From positions 250,013-314,012 of the forward strand of contig CH000082.1 in NCBI GenBank assembly GCA_000149265.1: a DNA stretch of 64,000 nt, read 5' to 3'. Shown here in pieces: positions 12,401-21,040 of the stretch. The position numbers and the translations under genes are program-made. The notes beneath the pieces were generated by a model. That model worked only from the letters and a program-made list of their open reading frames with translations, ran no database searches and was not told the DNA's origin. This DNA is from Ciona savignyi (lineage: Eukaryota; Chordata; Ascidiacea; Phlebobranchia; Cionidae). How positions within the stretch are numbered: position 1 is the stretch's first letter; every line of letters starts with the position of its first letter.

Positions 12401-15400
12401 AACGTGGCGATTGGGTGGGTTCCGATACCGTTTCCGGATGATTTAATTAGGCAAAAAATTGAACATCATTATGGCACAGTGATGAAAATAACCCCCAAAA
12501 TTGATAAAGATGGTTTAAAAACGGGAATAAGAATAGCTACAATGAAAAAAGAAGACCTAGAACAAAACCCAATACCAAGCTATTTATATATCAATAATTT
12601 AGAATTCTATGTGTCATATTTTGGACAGAAATATACATGCAAATACTGCTCCGGCATAGGACATAAACAAGCTGACTGTAAAAAAAGAAAAGCTGATTAC
12701 CCTGAACTTGGCAAAACAGAGAGAACTACAAGAACTGGCAAAACATTGGAACCACGCCCACCCCGAAGCAACTCTCGAGTCACAGTAAGTGACGTCATAG
12801 ATATGCATTTTGCCGACCCATTGGTAAAAACGCTGAACAACGCTAATGATAATACAAAAAAAGACGCACCCACGGGCAGTTCCCGAGGTGCAACGGATGA
12901 CGTCATAGACGTGCTGGCGTGCGACCCTCCAGCAAGTGTGCAAAATGATGATGACTCCACAACAACTGATACGTTTACGGAAAAGGCCTTACAATGCCAT
13001 AGAACCAAGCGGTCATATCCTAGCCCCGAGGAAGCAAGAAATACTCGGGTGAAATCGCTTAGTTTAAGCGAGAAAAAGATCCCGGTCAATTGCCCTAAAT
13101 GCAATAATGAAGGCTTAACAACCGAAGACAACCCAAACTACTTTTGCTGGTCTTGCGAAGAAGATTTTCAAGTTACCAAAACTTGTTGCTCTGGTGACTT
13201 TTTTTTAGTGCAAAAGAACACAAAATGTACACAATGTCCCCTGTGTAAGGGGAAGATGATTAAACTGCCCTGCTGCGATTCTCTCCAACCAGAATTCGTC
13301 TCGGAAGATGGGATGCTGGAATGCACATCTTGTCAAAGGTACTCTGCACTATGTCCGTGTAAAGAACTTAACTATTTTTCTATTACTCAAGCAAGCAGAC
13401 CGTGTTCAAACAAAAGTTGTGACTACCAGTTTATACACTGTGTCTGCCAAAAAAAATATGTTAAATTAATTGACCCCAGTACACCTTTCTTATGTAAATG
13501 TGGTGCTCAACATGGTAATGTGATGGAACGATAATTGAAGAAACTTTTTTATTTTATCATGGCTTTAAGCATAGCATCATACAACGTTGCGGGCCTTAGA
13601 AACAACAAGAAACGTAAATTCCCATTTTTAATTTCTTAAAGCTTAAAAAATATGCTATTATTTTTTTACAAGAAACACATTGCTCTAGCGACGTAGAAAA
13701 ACTTTGGGAACTAGAATGGAAAGGCGAAATAGTTTGGGCTCATGGTACCACCAAAAGTCGTGGGGTGGCGGTATTATTTGACAAACAACTGTCGTACCAG
13801 ATCACCAGTTGCAATGCCGATCCACTTGGACGATATCTAATCATCGATCTTAAGCTAAATGAGCTCGCTCTGTCGGTGGTAAATCTTTATGGTCCAAATC
13901 AAGATAATCCCGCATTCTTCACAAATGTTTTCAAAATAATCAACGACATGCAATACCCGCGTGATACAGTTATAGGAGGAGATTTTAATTTAACACTCGA
14001 CCCCAAACTTGACAGAAATGTTCAAAAGAAGTATCCAAAACAAAACGCGATGGAGGTCGTTGCGTTAAACATGAGGGCACTTGGACTGGTCGACGCATTC
14101 AGAACAGCTAACGGAAACGTGAAATCATTTTCGCGTATTCAAACGAACCCGTATGCCGCGAGTAGAATTGATTTCTTCTTAATATCTCAAACGCTAACCT
14201 CCAAGTTACGCAAGGCAAGCATCGTGCCAAGCATAAAATCTGACCATAGTATTGTTACCATTGATCTATCTCTAACACCTACATCACGCGGAAGAGGATA
14301 CTGGAAGTTAAATGTTTCTGTCCTTTCAAACCATCGTTACATTCAAACAATTAAAGAAGCGGTAAACGACTTTTGCAGAAACAACCCTCCTCTCTTGGTC
14401 AACCCAAACTTAAGATGGGACGCTTTAAAATGCCACATCAGGGGTGTCACAATTAAGTTTTGCACCGAGCAGCGCAGAAAACACGAAGCTGTTCAAAAAC
14501 AATTAGAAACAGCTATTCAAACTATACAGCTGAAAATAGCTTCGGAGGGTAATTCCCCCAAGCCCGAACTCTTAGAAAACCTAAATGTCCATAAAAACGA
14601 GCTAACCGCCCACGTTGATAAAAGAACTGCAGGCGCTATCATAAGAAGTCGAACCCGGTGGGTCGAAAGTGGAGAGAAATGTACCAAATATTTCCTTAAC
14701 CTTGAAAAAATACACGGTGCAAAAGGAGCGATTTCTCGACTGAAAACCGACGACGCAATTTTAACCAACCAAGCAGATATATTGCACGAAATTACTGCCT
14801 TTTACACCACACTCTATAAAGAAGACTTAACCTGTAAACCACCCGATTGTAACGGCAACACATCTAGCGTCCCTTAATGTACCACGCCTTAGCGATGACC
14901 AAGCGGGTACTTTAGAATCTGAAATTACCGAAGAAGAATGTCTTGCCGCTATCAACTCAATGTCAAATAATAGAAGTCCTGGTAATGATGGATTTTCGAT
15001 AGAGTTTTACAAAGTAATGTGGCCGTCACTGCGCCGAGTATTCATGGATTCCATCAGATACACGGAAAGTCAAGGTTCACTCTCCGGTACCCAGGCTCAA
15101 GGAATTATAACTCTTATTTTAAAAAAGGAGAAAGACCCATGCCATGTCACAAATTACCGTCCAATCACACTCTTGAACGCTGATTATAAAATCATAGCAA
15201 AAGTTATTAATAATAGACTAAAAACATTTCTTGACATACTGATCTGCAAGGATCAGAACGGTTTTATGAACGGTCGCTACATAGGAAACAATCTACGGCT
15301 GATGTTCAATATGATAGACTACTGCGACACAGAGAATCTTCCTGGAACAATCATCTCGGTCGATATGTTCAAGGCATTTGATACACTCAGTTGGAGCTTT

Positions 15401-17408
15401 TTAATTGAAGTACTAAAAGCGTATGGTTTTGGAGACCGCATAATACAGTGGGTAACAACCATTTACGCCAATCCTAGCTGTTCAGTAATAAACAACGGTC
15501 ATTTTTCCAAATACTTCCCGATTCGGAGAGGTGTCAGACAAGGAGACCCGCTATCCCCGACACTTTTTATTCTGGCAATAGAAATTATGGCAATAACGCT
15601 ACGCTCCTCACCGTTTAGGGGAATTAAATGTGGGGAAAAAGAAATTAAACTGTCACTACTGGCTGATGATGCAACCATTTATAAAGGCGACCAATGTGAC
15701 TTTGCCCAAATCTTTAAAATTATAGACGAATTCGGGAAAATGGCTGGAACCAAAGTAAACATCGCAAAATCCAATGCTTTCTACGTTGGTACAAAACGGG
15801 ACTGCTTGTGCAAGCCAATGCTGTCTGAAGGTCTAATGTGGCCAGCAGATCACGTCAGATATCTGGGTATCTTAATACCAATCAACACCAGCAATAAAAG
15901 AATGTCTGAGTTGAATCTATCCCCCTTGCTAAACAGAATCTCTACAAGGCTAAATATGTGGTCCGGGCGATCTCTTACTCTACTTGGAAAAATTACAGTA
16001 ATTAAGTCACTTATTTTACCAATGCTCACGTACAAAATATCTATGTTACCTTCTCCTCCACCGATTCAGTTCCTCACAAAACTTAAGACTAAACTATTTC
16101 GCTTCATCTGGAAATCAAAATGGGAACGCATCAACCGAACAAAAATGTGTAGCGGAATAGAAGATGGCGGACCTAACATGGTAAACCTCGATGCTTACAT
16201 ACTTTCGTTAAACTTGCGTTGGATAAACCAACTTGTAGATGAGGAATACAGTGCCCCGTGGAAATACATCGAAAGTATTTACGCGAACAAAAATATTTTA
16301 AGCACCGTATTACAGTCTGATATCCGTGACTCGTCGCGCTGAACTTAAAAGACTATATCCGATCCGGGCATTACACAAGACGGTAATTGCACTAAAACAA
16401 CTGTTCAAGAAGAAGGAACTTTCTACGAGTTACCAAGCCGATCCGCGAGCTCTCTGGCTGAACACCAACGTTAAAACAAAAAAACGAGTCTGTCTCATAG
16501 AGCGATTTGCGGCACACGGAGTCCTGTCTTACCACCACCTCCTTGATGACTCAAATCGATACAGAAGTTATAATGAAATAACAAACGACTACGAAATCCC
16601 GACATACAGTTTGGATTATTATCAGTACAATGAACTTATTCGAGCAATCCCCAACTCTTGGGACGTCGGTGACCCTCAAAGTCCGACAAAAACCGACTAT
16701 CACGAATGTGTTATGGACTTTGTTTCCTCGTTCAAAACTCAGACAACGCAAGCGCTTTATAAAGCGATAAATGGGGTAGTTTGCGAACGAACAACAAAAC
16801 AACAACAGAAATAGGGAGGCCATACTCGCAACACACATTGACTGGAATAATGTTCACTTAAGAAATTACTTTTGCACTGTTGAAACCAGATTAAGATCTT
16901 TTCAAATAAAACTAAACAACCACGCAATTGTAACCAATGACAAACTTTTTGAATTTGGTATCGTCGACTCTTATAGCCAATGTGGCTTCTGTAATAACTC
17001 TACTGAAAATTTAATCCATTTGTTTTGTGAATGCCCTGTTACGAAACTTTTTTGGAATGATGTTGTGGGATTGGATAAGTTCTAAACTTAGAATTCCTTT
17101 TTTATGTCGCAAGGAACATTTTTTATTTGGAATAGAAAATAACCCTCTTATTTGCTGCCTTTTACTTTGTGCTCGTTTTTGTATTTATCGATCACGTGTT
17201 TCAAACTGCTTACCTAAGATTGCTGCGTTTGTTAAAGAATGTATGAAAATTCAAACGGCAGAATTTGAAATAGCGAAGAAAAAATATAAGATTACACAAC
17301 ATGCCATTAAATGGGACTCTATCCTGAAATAGCAACCTTTTGACTTTTGACTTGACTTGTTTCCCTGTTTTCGTCTTTTTTGCGCCGTGCATTGTGCGTG
17401 CAATTTTA

Positions 17409-17444
<36 letters not shown>

Positions 17445-20400
17445 GACGCAATTTTTCTATATAGGGGGAAAAGTTATTTAGAGACCAAACACGTTAATAT
17501 TGGAAATATTTATTCCACTTAAACAAATATGTTTTTAATTAGCACAAATAATGGTATCCTATGTATTCGAATATCCAGTTAGGTGATTTTGTAATGATTA
17601 ATTTATTCTACTTTTGCCGCGGCATGACTGTGTTACATAGTAAATCAATATTTAAACTGGGAAAACTAAAATTGTGGGGTGTTTGGAAGCATTTTTCTCA
17701 GCCATCCATTGCAACGAAAAGCCGAATAGACTAGCATCCTACCTCCTGGCAGATAGTGTTAAGAGACGTGGGATATTATTAAAAAATATGCAATGTTGAA
17801 ATATTGTTTGACTCAGTAAATTGCTTTTATCACAGTTTAAAAGCATATGGCTAGTTCAATATATTTAACAATCATTTACCGCCCGGTATCTATTTTTAAT
17901 GAGAAAATATGTGCACAGCATAGCAAGTTGAAATAAATGGTAAAACATTCTTGAATAGAAATTCTAGATTCGAAATATAATATTCTAGAATATTTCAGAA
18001 TATCTAATTAATGTAATTCATTAATTATCCTATATTGGCATCCCTTAATGAAAGTTATGCCATAGCGCCGTTTCGTGTGTAATAATTGGATAACTTTTTT
18101 TTTAAAGGATACTCAATCGTCCAATCAAGTGATGCAGGGTGATAGTAGTCCTGCCTATATTAGATCTTTATTCTCATATCTTTGATCGTAATATTACTAT
18201 ATATAATACGCCAGATGAGCAAAAGCGTTCTTGGAGTGTTATGGGCGGCGTTATTAATTAATTAGTGTGTCTTCGTCATTTATGTCGTACAACGCGTAAA
18301 TAATTGTTAAGAAGATATAAAACATGTATAATATATACGAAAAATAAGCATATAAAATATAAATTGTATAATAAATAATATACACTGGGTACTTAAACAA
18401 TATAGATTAACGGGAAACCTATGCTTTTATTAAAAAATATTTTTCTAATATAATATTTTAAAGAAATAACTTTGAATTTACAATTGTTTTTACGATCTAA
18501 TCAAACACACAAAGTGCTTAAGATGAAACAAACTAGAGTGGTAAAGTATATGTATTAATACTTGCCGATTATCATAGAGAAAACGGAGTAGATTTTCTCG
18601 GGTATGGTATACGCGTGTATATCGCCGTACCCAGTGGAGGTAGCTGTAGCAGAGGCCCAATACAGGCTGGTGATGTAGGTGTTGTGCAGAAAGCTCACTT
18701 CGCTGTCCAGGGCGGCGTCTTTGTCTTCGGCTAGTCGGAGTACTTTTTCCAGGATATCTGAAAAGAAATTTTGATCAGGCATCGTTTAAATTCGGTTGGA
18801 CGAGACAATTTGCGATACCCCAAAAACTGCACATTAGTAAGTTCAAGAGCTATATATGCAAGTATTTAGGAGCGACACCTCAAAGTTTCTAGGGTTAGGA
18901 CAACGTAGTTGGATATAGGTAGCATAATCCCGTTTCCTTGTTTAGACTAGGAAATAAATTTTACGGGAAGCAACGTTCGTTAAGTAGCTTGTACAGAGAA
19001 ATATTAGGTAGTAGGTATCGAACACTAAACGTTAAAAAACTAAACTACTGAACGAGTTATCACTTCTAATTAATCAAAAAAGTTCAGAAACGCATTTCCT
19101 ACGTTGCGGCAGGTACATAATCCAGCTGTTTCCGGAGCAGAGGGACAGATTGAAGCCAGATTCATCACTCCTAGAACAAGCTAATCCGTACCAGCCACAT
19201 GCAGTGAAGTGAATGGTCAGCGTCGACAGAAGAGCGTACTTCAATGTTCGGTACAACAGAGTACTGGAACCAGGTTCACCCTCTCTGATACCTGGATTTC
19301 AATTTGGGCTTCGATATTACGTAAAATTCAAGTTAAAGTGAAATGTTTTTTTCTGCACGGTTAATGGGCAATCACCAAAGGCCTGAAGGAAAAGACAGTA
19401 CAGTAGTCTTATTGGCCTATATGGTTATCGCGGGTGAGAACGAGCGTTTAAACTCAGAACCGATTGTGTTAGCGGTCCCGGACCTTAACCCCCTTACCAT
19501 AAATTAACTGTTTTACTGGATTAGACCACGAACCAGCGATATAAATCTTGGTGATTGGGTCGGTGTTGATAACTGGCTGTATATAAAACAAGTTAAGTAA
19601 ATTTCAATAAGCAAATCAGTGAAATCACCCGTTCTCAATAAAACAATCCCACAATTTTAGGGCAAACCATAACGTGTATGGCAAAAAATCTAAATTCCGG
19701 CAGGCCGCTAGATGATGCTACTGCAGGCGTTGGCATCATTTTGAATGTAGTCGGATAGGATATGTACGGTCGTGTTGCCGAATGGTTAACGGGACCGATT
19801 CATATATTGACTCTTATACAAAAAAAGGTCCTGGTGATAAGCCTATCATAAGATCGAAACTTGGCTCAGTAAAAAATTAGTGTAGGATATAGGTTATTCA
19901 TGTTTATCCCCGTGGATGGGAAAACCAAGGAGGTTAACACGCGGACAATCGTAAGATCAATCGCGTCGGGTTACCGAAGCTATTGCAGTGTGTTAAGTAT
20001 GATAAACACGTTGCTTCAATTCGGTAGAACCCATTAATCCGCTGGGTTCAGGCAATGTTTGTTAAGTGAATAGAGAGCAACCAATTACGAATCTGCAACC
20101 TTTCGGTTGAAAGGCGTCGCACTATAATCCACCAGACTAACCGGTCAGTGTGCCAGTTTACAGGTCCGGTAAAATAAACTATAACGTATGTGAGTATTTT
20201 GCGTGTCCTTCAAATAACGCAGTGCGCCATGAAAAAACCTTGTTGCACGCAGGGGTTGCCGACCCCTGGAATACATCCTACAGGTATCAAATAAGTACAC
20301 GGGAGTACAAAACCGAAAACACGCGGTTTCTAATTGCTGTGCACAGCAAAATATTTCGACTTACCAAGGTAGTAAAGGACAAAGTGAAGTCGCACGTATT

Positions 20401-21040
20401 GCTTCTGCCGTCCTACTGCGTAGAAAAATTGATCGCTTCCAGGTGCAAGCCATCGTAACTGGGAGATAGGAAACAGAGATAGGACGTCGAGAAAAAATGC
20501 CAAGCTGGTTTGATAGCGTTCTCGGATTTTCAGCAGGTTTCTTTCTTCAACGCCGTCAATCATGTGACCAGTACGTGACCTCAGGAACATGATGTAGGTG
20601 AACAAAACGTCCGCAGCGGTGCCAAGGTTGAACAGCATCTGAGAGGCGTTGAAGAAGAACATGTAGGAATTGAAGAAAAGGCACAAAACTACTAAGATCG
20701 ACACAAAGGTCTGAAAATTTCGCAGGAGTGGGTTGTACCACGAAATGGTCTCACTACAAAAAGTGTTTGGTTCACCGCTCTCTTGGATGGTAAACGCACT
20801 TTTTGCCGCTTCAAGGTTGTTTGCCAGCTGAGCAATGCTAGACTTCTTGGCAGAAACCAACTGCCTGTCAACAATAGCATTGCCCTCGGATATTTCGGCT
20901 TCTATGTCTTTTTCCGCCATTTCATTCTCCGCCATTTCCTTTTCGGCCTCTTCTACCTCTGCCATTTCTTTTTCCGCCCCTTCCTTTTCAGCCTTTTCCT
21001 TCTCCTCGACAGGTTCAACTTGTACTACTGTTTCCGACAT
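412..21040 (-). CDS. CNGK: CNGK-like potassium-selective CNG channel, at least two linked repeats (C-terminus beyond left edge)
   Basis: Plasma-membrane channel assembled from exons on the minus strand. Seen: S1-S6, a TSTGYGD potassium filter, a C-linker and a CNBD in unit 1, then a second S1-S4 and pore ending in TSTG. Exons (high to low): 21040-20365, 19291-19103, 18757-18562, 11184-11072, 10318-10148, 9752-9606, 8864-8687, 8250-8148, 7934-7717, 6860-6703, 5910-5748, 5109-4897, 4461-4270, 3734-3557, 3155-3104, 546-412. Phases close at most joins. Exon 18757-18562 to 11184-11072 does not close, and the S4-S5 and S5-pore joins of unit 2 are unresolved. Unit 1 could end at TAG 6685-6687, but a gtaatg donor at 6702 joins in phase 0 to unit 2. 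CNGK channels of sea urchin and fish sperm carry four such repeats in one chain and conduct potassium in response to cGMP. Two adjacent genes remain the alternative. Confidence 0.7.
1359..1894 (-). repeat. SINE family A copy, 3' part, interrupted
   Basis: Bases 1359-1515 match the tail half of the family seen at 19883-20152 and 52612-52915 (for example GGGAAAACCAAGG and CGTCGGGTTACCGGAGCTA). The next family segment (CATCAATCCACTGGGTTCAG) resumes only at about 1868, so about 345 bases are inserted between. The copy ends at the TTAA of the piggyBac-like element. Confidence 0.55.
1899..2979. mobile_element. piggyBac-like non-autonomous element flanked by TTAA
   Basis: TTAA at 1895-1898 and TTAA at 2980-2983 bracket a 1,081-base segment. 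Its ends are inverted repeats: left CTCTTTCCCTCCC, right (complement) CTCTTTCACTCCC, 12 of 13 identical. The TTAA duplication and C-rich ends are typical of piggyBac transposons. No transposase-like open frame is present, so it would need a transposase in trans. A subterminal palindrome (AACTCGC/GCGAGTT) lies just inside the left end. A chance TTAA pair is unlikely given the matching termini. Confidence 0.6.
3287..3455. mobile_element. hAT-like MITE
   Basis: The segment starts CAGGGGTGGGCAAC and ends GTTGCCCATGCCTG, an imperfect inverted repeat of the kind common at hAT (Charlie-like) ends. The flanking octamers TTGTAGTC and TCGTATTC agree at 6 of 8 positions, as expected of a decayed 8-bp target duplication. 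It is 169 bases, non-coding, and sits in an intron of channel repeat 2. Confidence 0.55.
3790..4020 (+). repeat. SINE family A, tRNA-like head
   Basis: It starts with a tRNA-like segment: the hairpin CCTTTCAACCGAAAGG in the anticodon-arm position, followed by GGTTGCAGGTTCTGAACTGG resembling a B box. It then carries the family body (GGGCAAGGCA, CCCAGCGGATTGATGGGTTC, ACACACTGCAATAGCTCCG). Related copies occur at 6005, 8462, 19883, 39535 and 52612. It lies in an intron of channel repeat 2. Confidence 0.65.
6005..6232 (+). repeat. SINE family A copy
   Basis: This copy has the same order of blocks as the one at 3790: tRNA-like head (GTTAGTCTGGCGG, hairpin around TTTCAGTCAAAAGG), GGCAAGGCAC, TTAATGGGTTCTACCAAATT and ACACACTGAAAGATCTCCGG. 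It lies in the intron joining channel repeats 1 and 2, about 95 bases upstream of exon 5910-5748 in transcript terms. Confidence 0.6.
6915..7158. mobile_element. hAT-like MITE with perfect 8-bp target duplication
   Basis: The 244-base segment begins CAGTGTTTCTCAA and ends TTGACAACCACTA, imperfect inverted repeats of hAT type. It is flanked by identical octamers GTTTAGAG at 6907-6914 and 7159-7166. An 8-bp duplication is diagnostic of hAT transposition. It has no coding capacity. It is inserted in the intron between channel exons 7934-7717 and 6860-6703. Confidence 0.8.
8462..8685 (+). repeat. SINE family A, divergent head, abutting an exon
   Basis: The body matches family A (ACACACTGCACTAGCTCCGGTAACCTGA). 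The head differs and looks like another tRNA (GTCAGTTCGCTCATTGGTATCGCATCAGATTGTCAGC). Its last bases run into the splice donor of channel exon 8864-8687, so the intron begins almost directly in the repeat. Confidence 0.5.
12098..13534 (+). CDS. LINE ORF1 protein, zinc-knuckle nucleic-acid-binding
   Basis: An intact frame. I choose ATG 12098 (MRKMTSK); GTG 12086 in the same frame and ATG 12107 are alternatives. The product, about 478 residues, would bind the LINE RNA. Seen: an N-terminal region containing TCLTFRTEVHMKRNQALDF, with no motif I can name; a CCHC knuckle CKYCSGIGHKQADC in mid-protein; a Ser/Thr-rich acidic linker; and a C-terminal region with at least eight CxxC or CxC pairs (CPKC, CWSC, CTQCPLC, CTSC, CPC, CVC, CKC). 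Tx1-group L1 elements have zinc knuckles in ORF1; the cysteine-rich tail is more elaborate than I would expect. It ends 24 bases before the ATG of ORF2. Confidence 0.85.
   Translation: MRKMTSKPSFAQVATAPNVDTYSKRPTCLTFRTEVHMKRNQALDFVEKIGFLKVNLIGLAEMKGNRVDVTCKTRKGTLELYNKLLSARGVISARLYESDSVNVAIGWVPIPFPDDLIRQKIEHHYGTVMKITPKIDKDGLKTGIRIATMKKEDLEQNPIPSYLYINNLEFYVSYFGQKYTCKYCSGIGHKQADCKKRKADYPELGKTERTTRTGKTLEPRPPRSNSRVTVSDVIDMHFADPLVKTLNNANDNTKKDAPTGSSRGATDDVIDVLACDPPASVQNDDDSTTTDTFTEKALQCHRTKRSYPSPEEARNTRVKSLSLSEKKIPVNCPKCNNEGLTTEDNPNYFCWSCEEDFQVTKTCCSGDFFLVQKNTKCTQCPLCKGKMIKLPCCDSLQPEFVSEDGMLECTSCQRYSALCPCKELNYFSITQASRPCSNKSCDYQFIHCVCQKKYVKLIDPSTPFLCKCGAQHGNVMER
13559..17332 (+). pseudogene. LINE ORF2: APE endonuclease and reverse transcriptase, frameshifted
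   Basis: The start MALSIASYNVAGLRNN is the typical endonuclease beginning, and the frame is lost near 13,620-13,640. The frame from about 13,630 to 14,877 carries FLQETHCS, IGGDFN and SDHSIV of the APE domain. After a shift near 14,870 the frame to 16,342 carries the RT with NYRPITLL, VDMFKAFD, GVRQGDPLSP and LADDATI (usually FADD). Further shifts near 16,330, 16,800 and 17,060 break the C-terminal region, which still shows CGFC followed by HLFCEC. The last frame ends with TAG at 17330. Reading across all frames gives a normal-length ORF2 in order, so the element was once complete. Confidence 0.88.
19768..19880 (+). repeat. Short tRNA-like repeat, family B
   Basis: TTGCCGAATGGTTAACGG resembles the A box of a class II (Ser/Leu-type) tRNA. 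A run of about 60 bases and GATCGAAACTTGGCTC, a B-box-like segment, follow. Copies are numerous in the desaturase introns (51,770-55,815). Located in the intron between channel exons 20365 and 19291. Confidence 0.55.
19883..20152 (-). repeat. SINE family A, full-length copy
   Basis: On the minus strand this copy reads tRNA-like head (CCACCAGACTAACCGG complement, hairpin CCTTTCAACCGAAAGG), body, and a tail ending near GTAGGATATAGG. It is the best reference copy of the family in the window. It lies directly beside a family B element in channel intron 1. Confidence 0.65.

Larger units (their letters stand above)
12060..17440 (+). mobile_element. Near-full-length L1/Tx1-like LINE with target duplication and poly(A)
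   Basis: A 5.38-kb non-LTR retrotransposon. The direct repeat ATATGACGCAATTT occurs at 12046-12059 and again at 17441-17454, directly after a pure run of 30 or 31 A that begins at 17411. Order: short 5' leader, ORF1 with zinc knuckle, ORF2 with APE-type endonuclease, reverse transcriptase and a C-terminal CCHC-like motif, a 3' UTR of about 80 bases, then poly(A). The target context TTTAAATATG fits L1-type endonuclease nicking at TT/AAA. ORF2 is broken by about five frame changes, so this copy is probably inactive, although the tail and duplication look young. It is antisense to the channel gene. Confidence 0.92.
11185..18561. other. 7.4-kb channel intron carrying a LINE
   Basis: The intron lies between the pore exon and the S6 exon of channel repeat 1. 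About 5.4 kb of it is the L1/Tx1-like insertion (12,060-17,440), antisense to the channel. The flanks 11,185-12,045 and 17,455-18,561 are AT-rich without convincing coding sequence. The phases at its two ends disagree by one base, so a small exon may be hidden here. Confidence 0.6.
6685..21040 (-). other. Channel repeat 1: acidic N-terminus, S1-S6, GYG pore, C-linker, CNBD
   Basis: The start ATG is at 21040 (MSETVV). Residues about 8-60 are a Glu/Lys/Ala-rich acidic stretch built from an EKEMAE-type repeat. S1-S3 follow in exon 1, and S4 is poor in arginine (VRLHFVLYYLG). Exon 19291-19103 carries S5 with the TIHFTACGWYGLAC signature. Exon 18757-18562 carries the pore helix, TSTGYGD and the start of S6. 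Exon 11184-11072 carries the end of S6 (VLYGMTMGGMTSML). Exons 10318-10148 and 9752-9606 encode the C-linker and the first CNBD strands. Exon 8864-8687 encodes the phosphate-binding cassette (FGQI, then LPRINS). Exons 8250-8148, 7934-7717 and 6860-6703 form a polar linker. The whole is exon by exon in phase except between 18562 and 11184. Confidence 0.85.

Noticed and set aside
19498..19576. Minus-strand segment with good splice signals encoding PVINTDPITKIYIAGSW, as an extra channel exon
   Set aside because: It is 79 bases long; in the phase required by the upstream exon it has a stop, while direct joining of exons 20365 and 19291 is in phase and gives a sensible S4-S5 link.
20200..20275. 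hAT-like end GGTTGCCGACCCCTG near 20,260
   Set aside because: The 15-base end looks canonical, but no convincing opposite end or 8-bp duplication was found.
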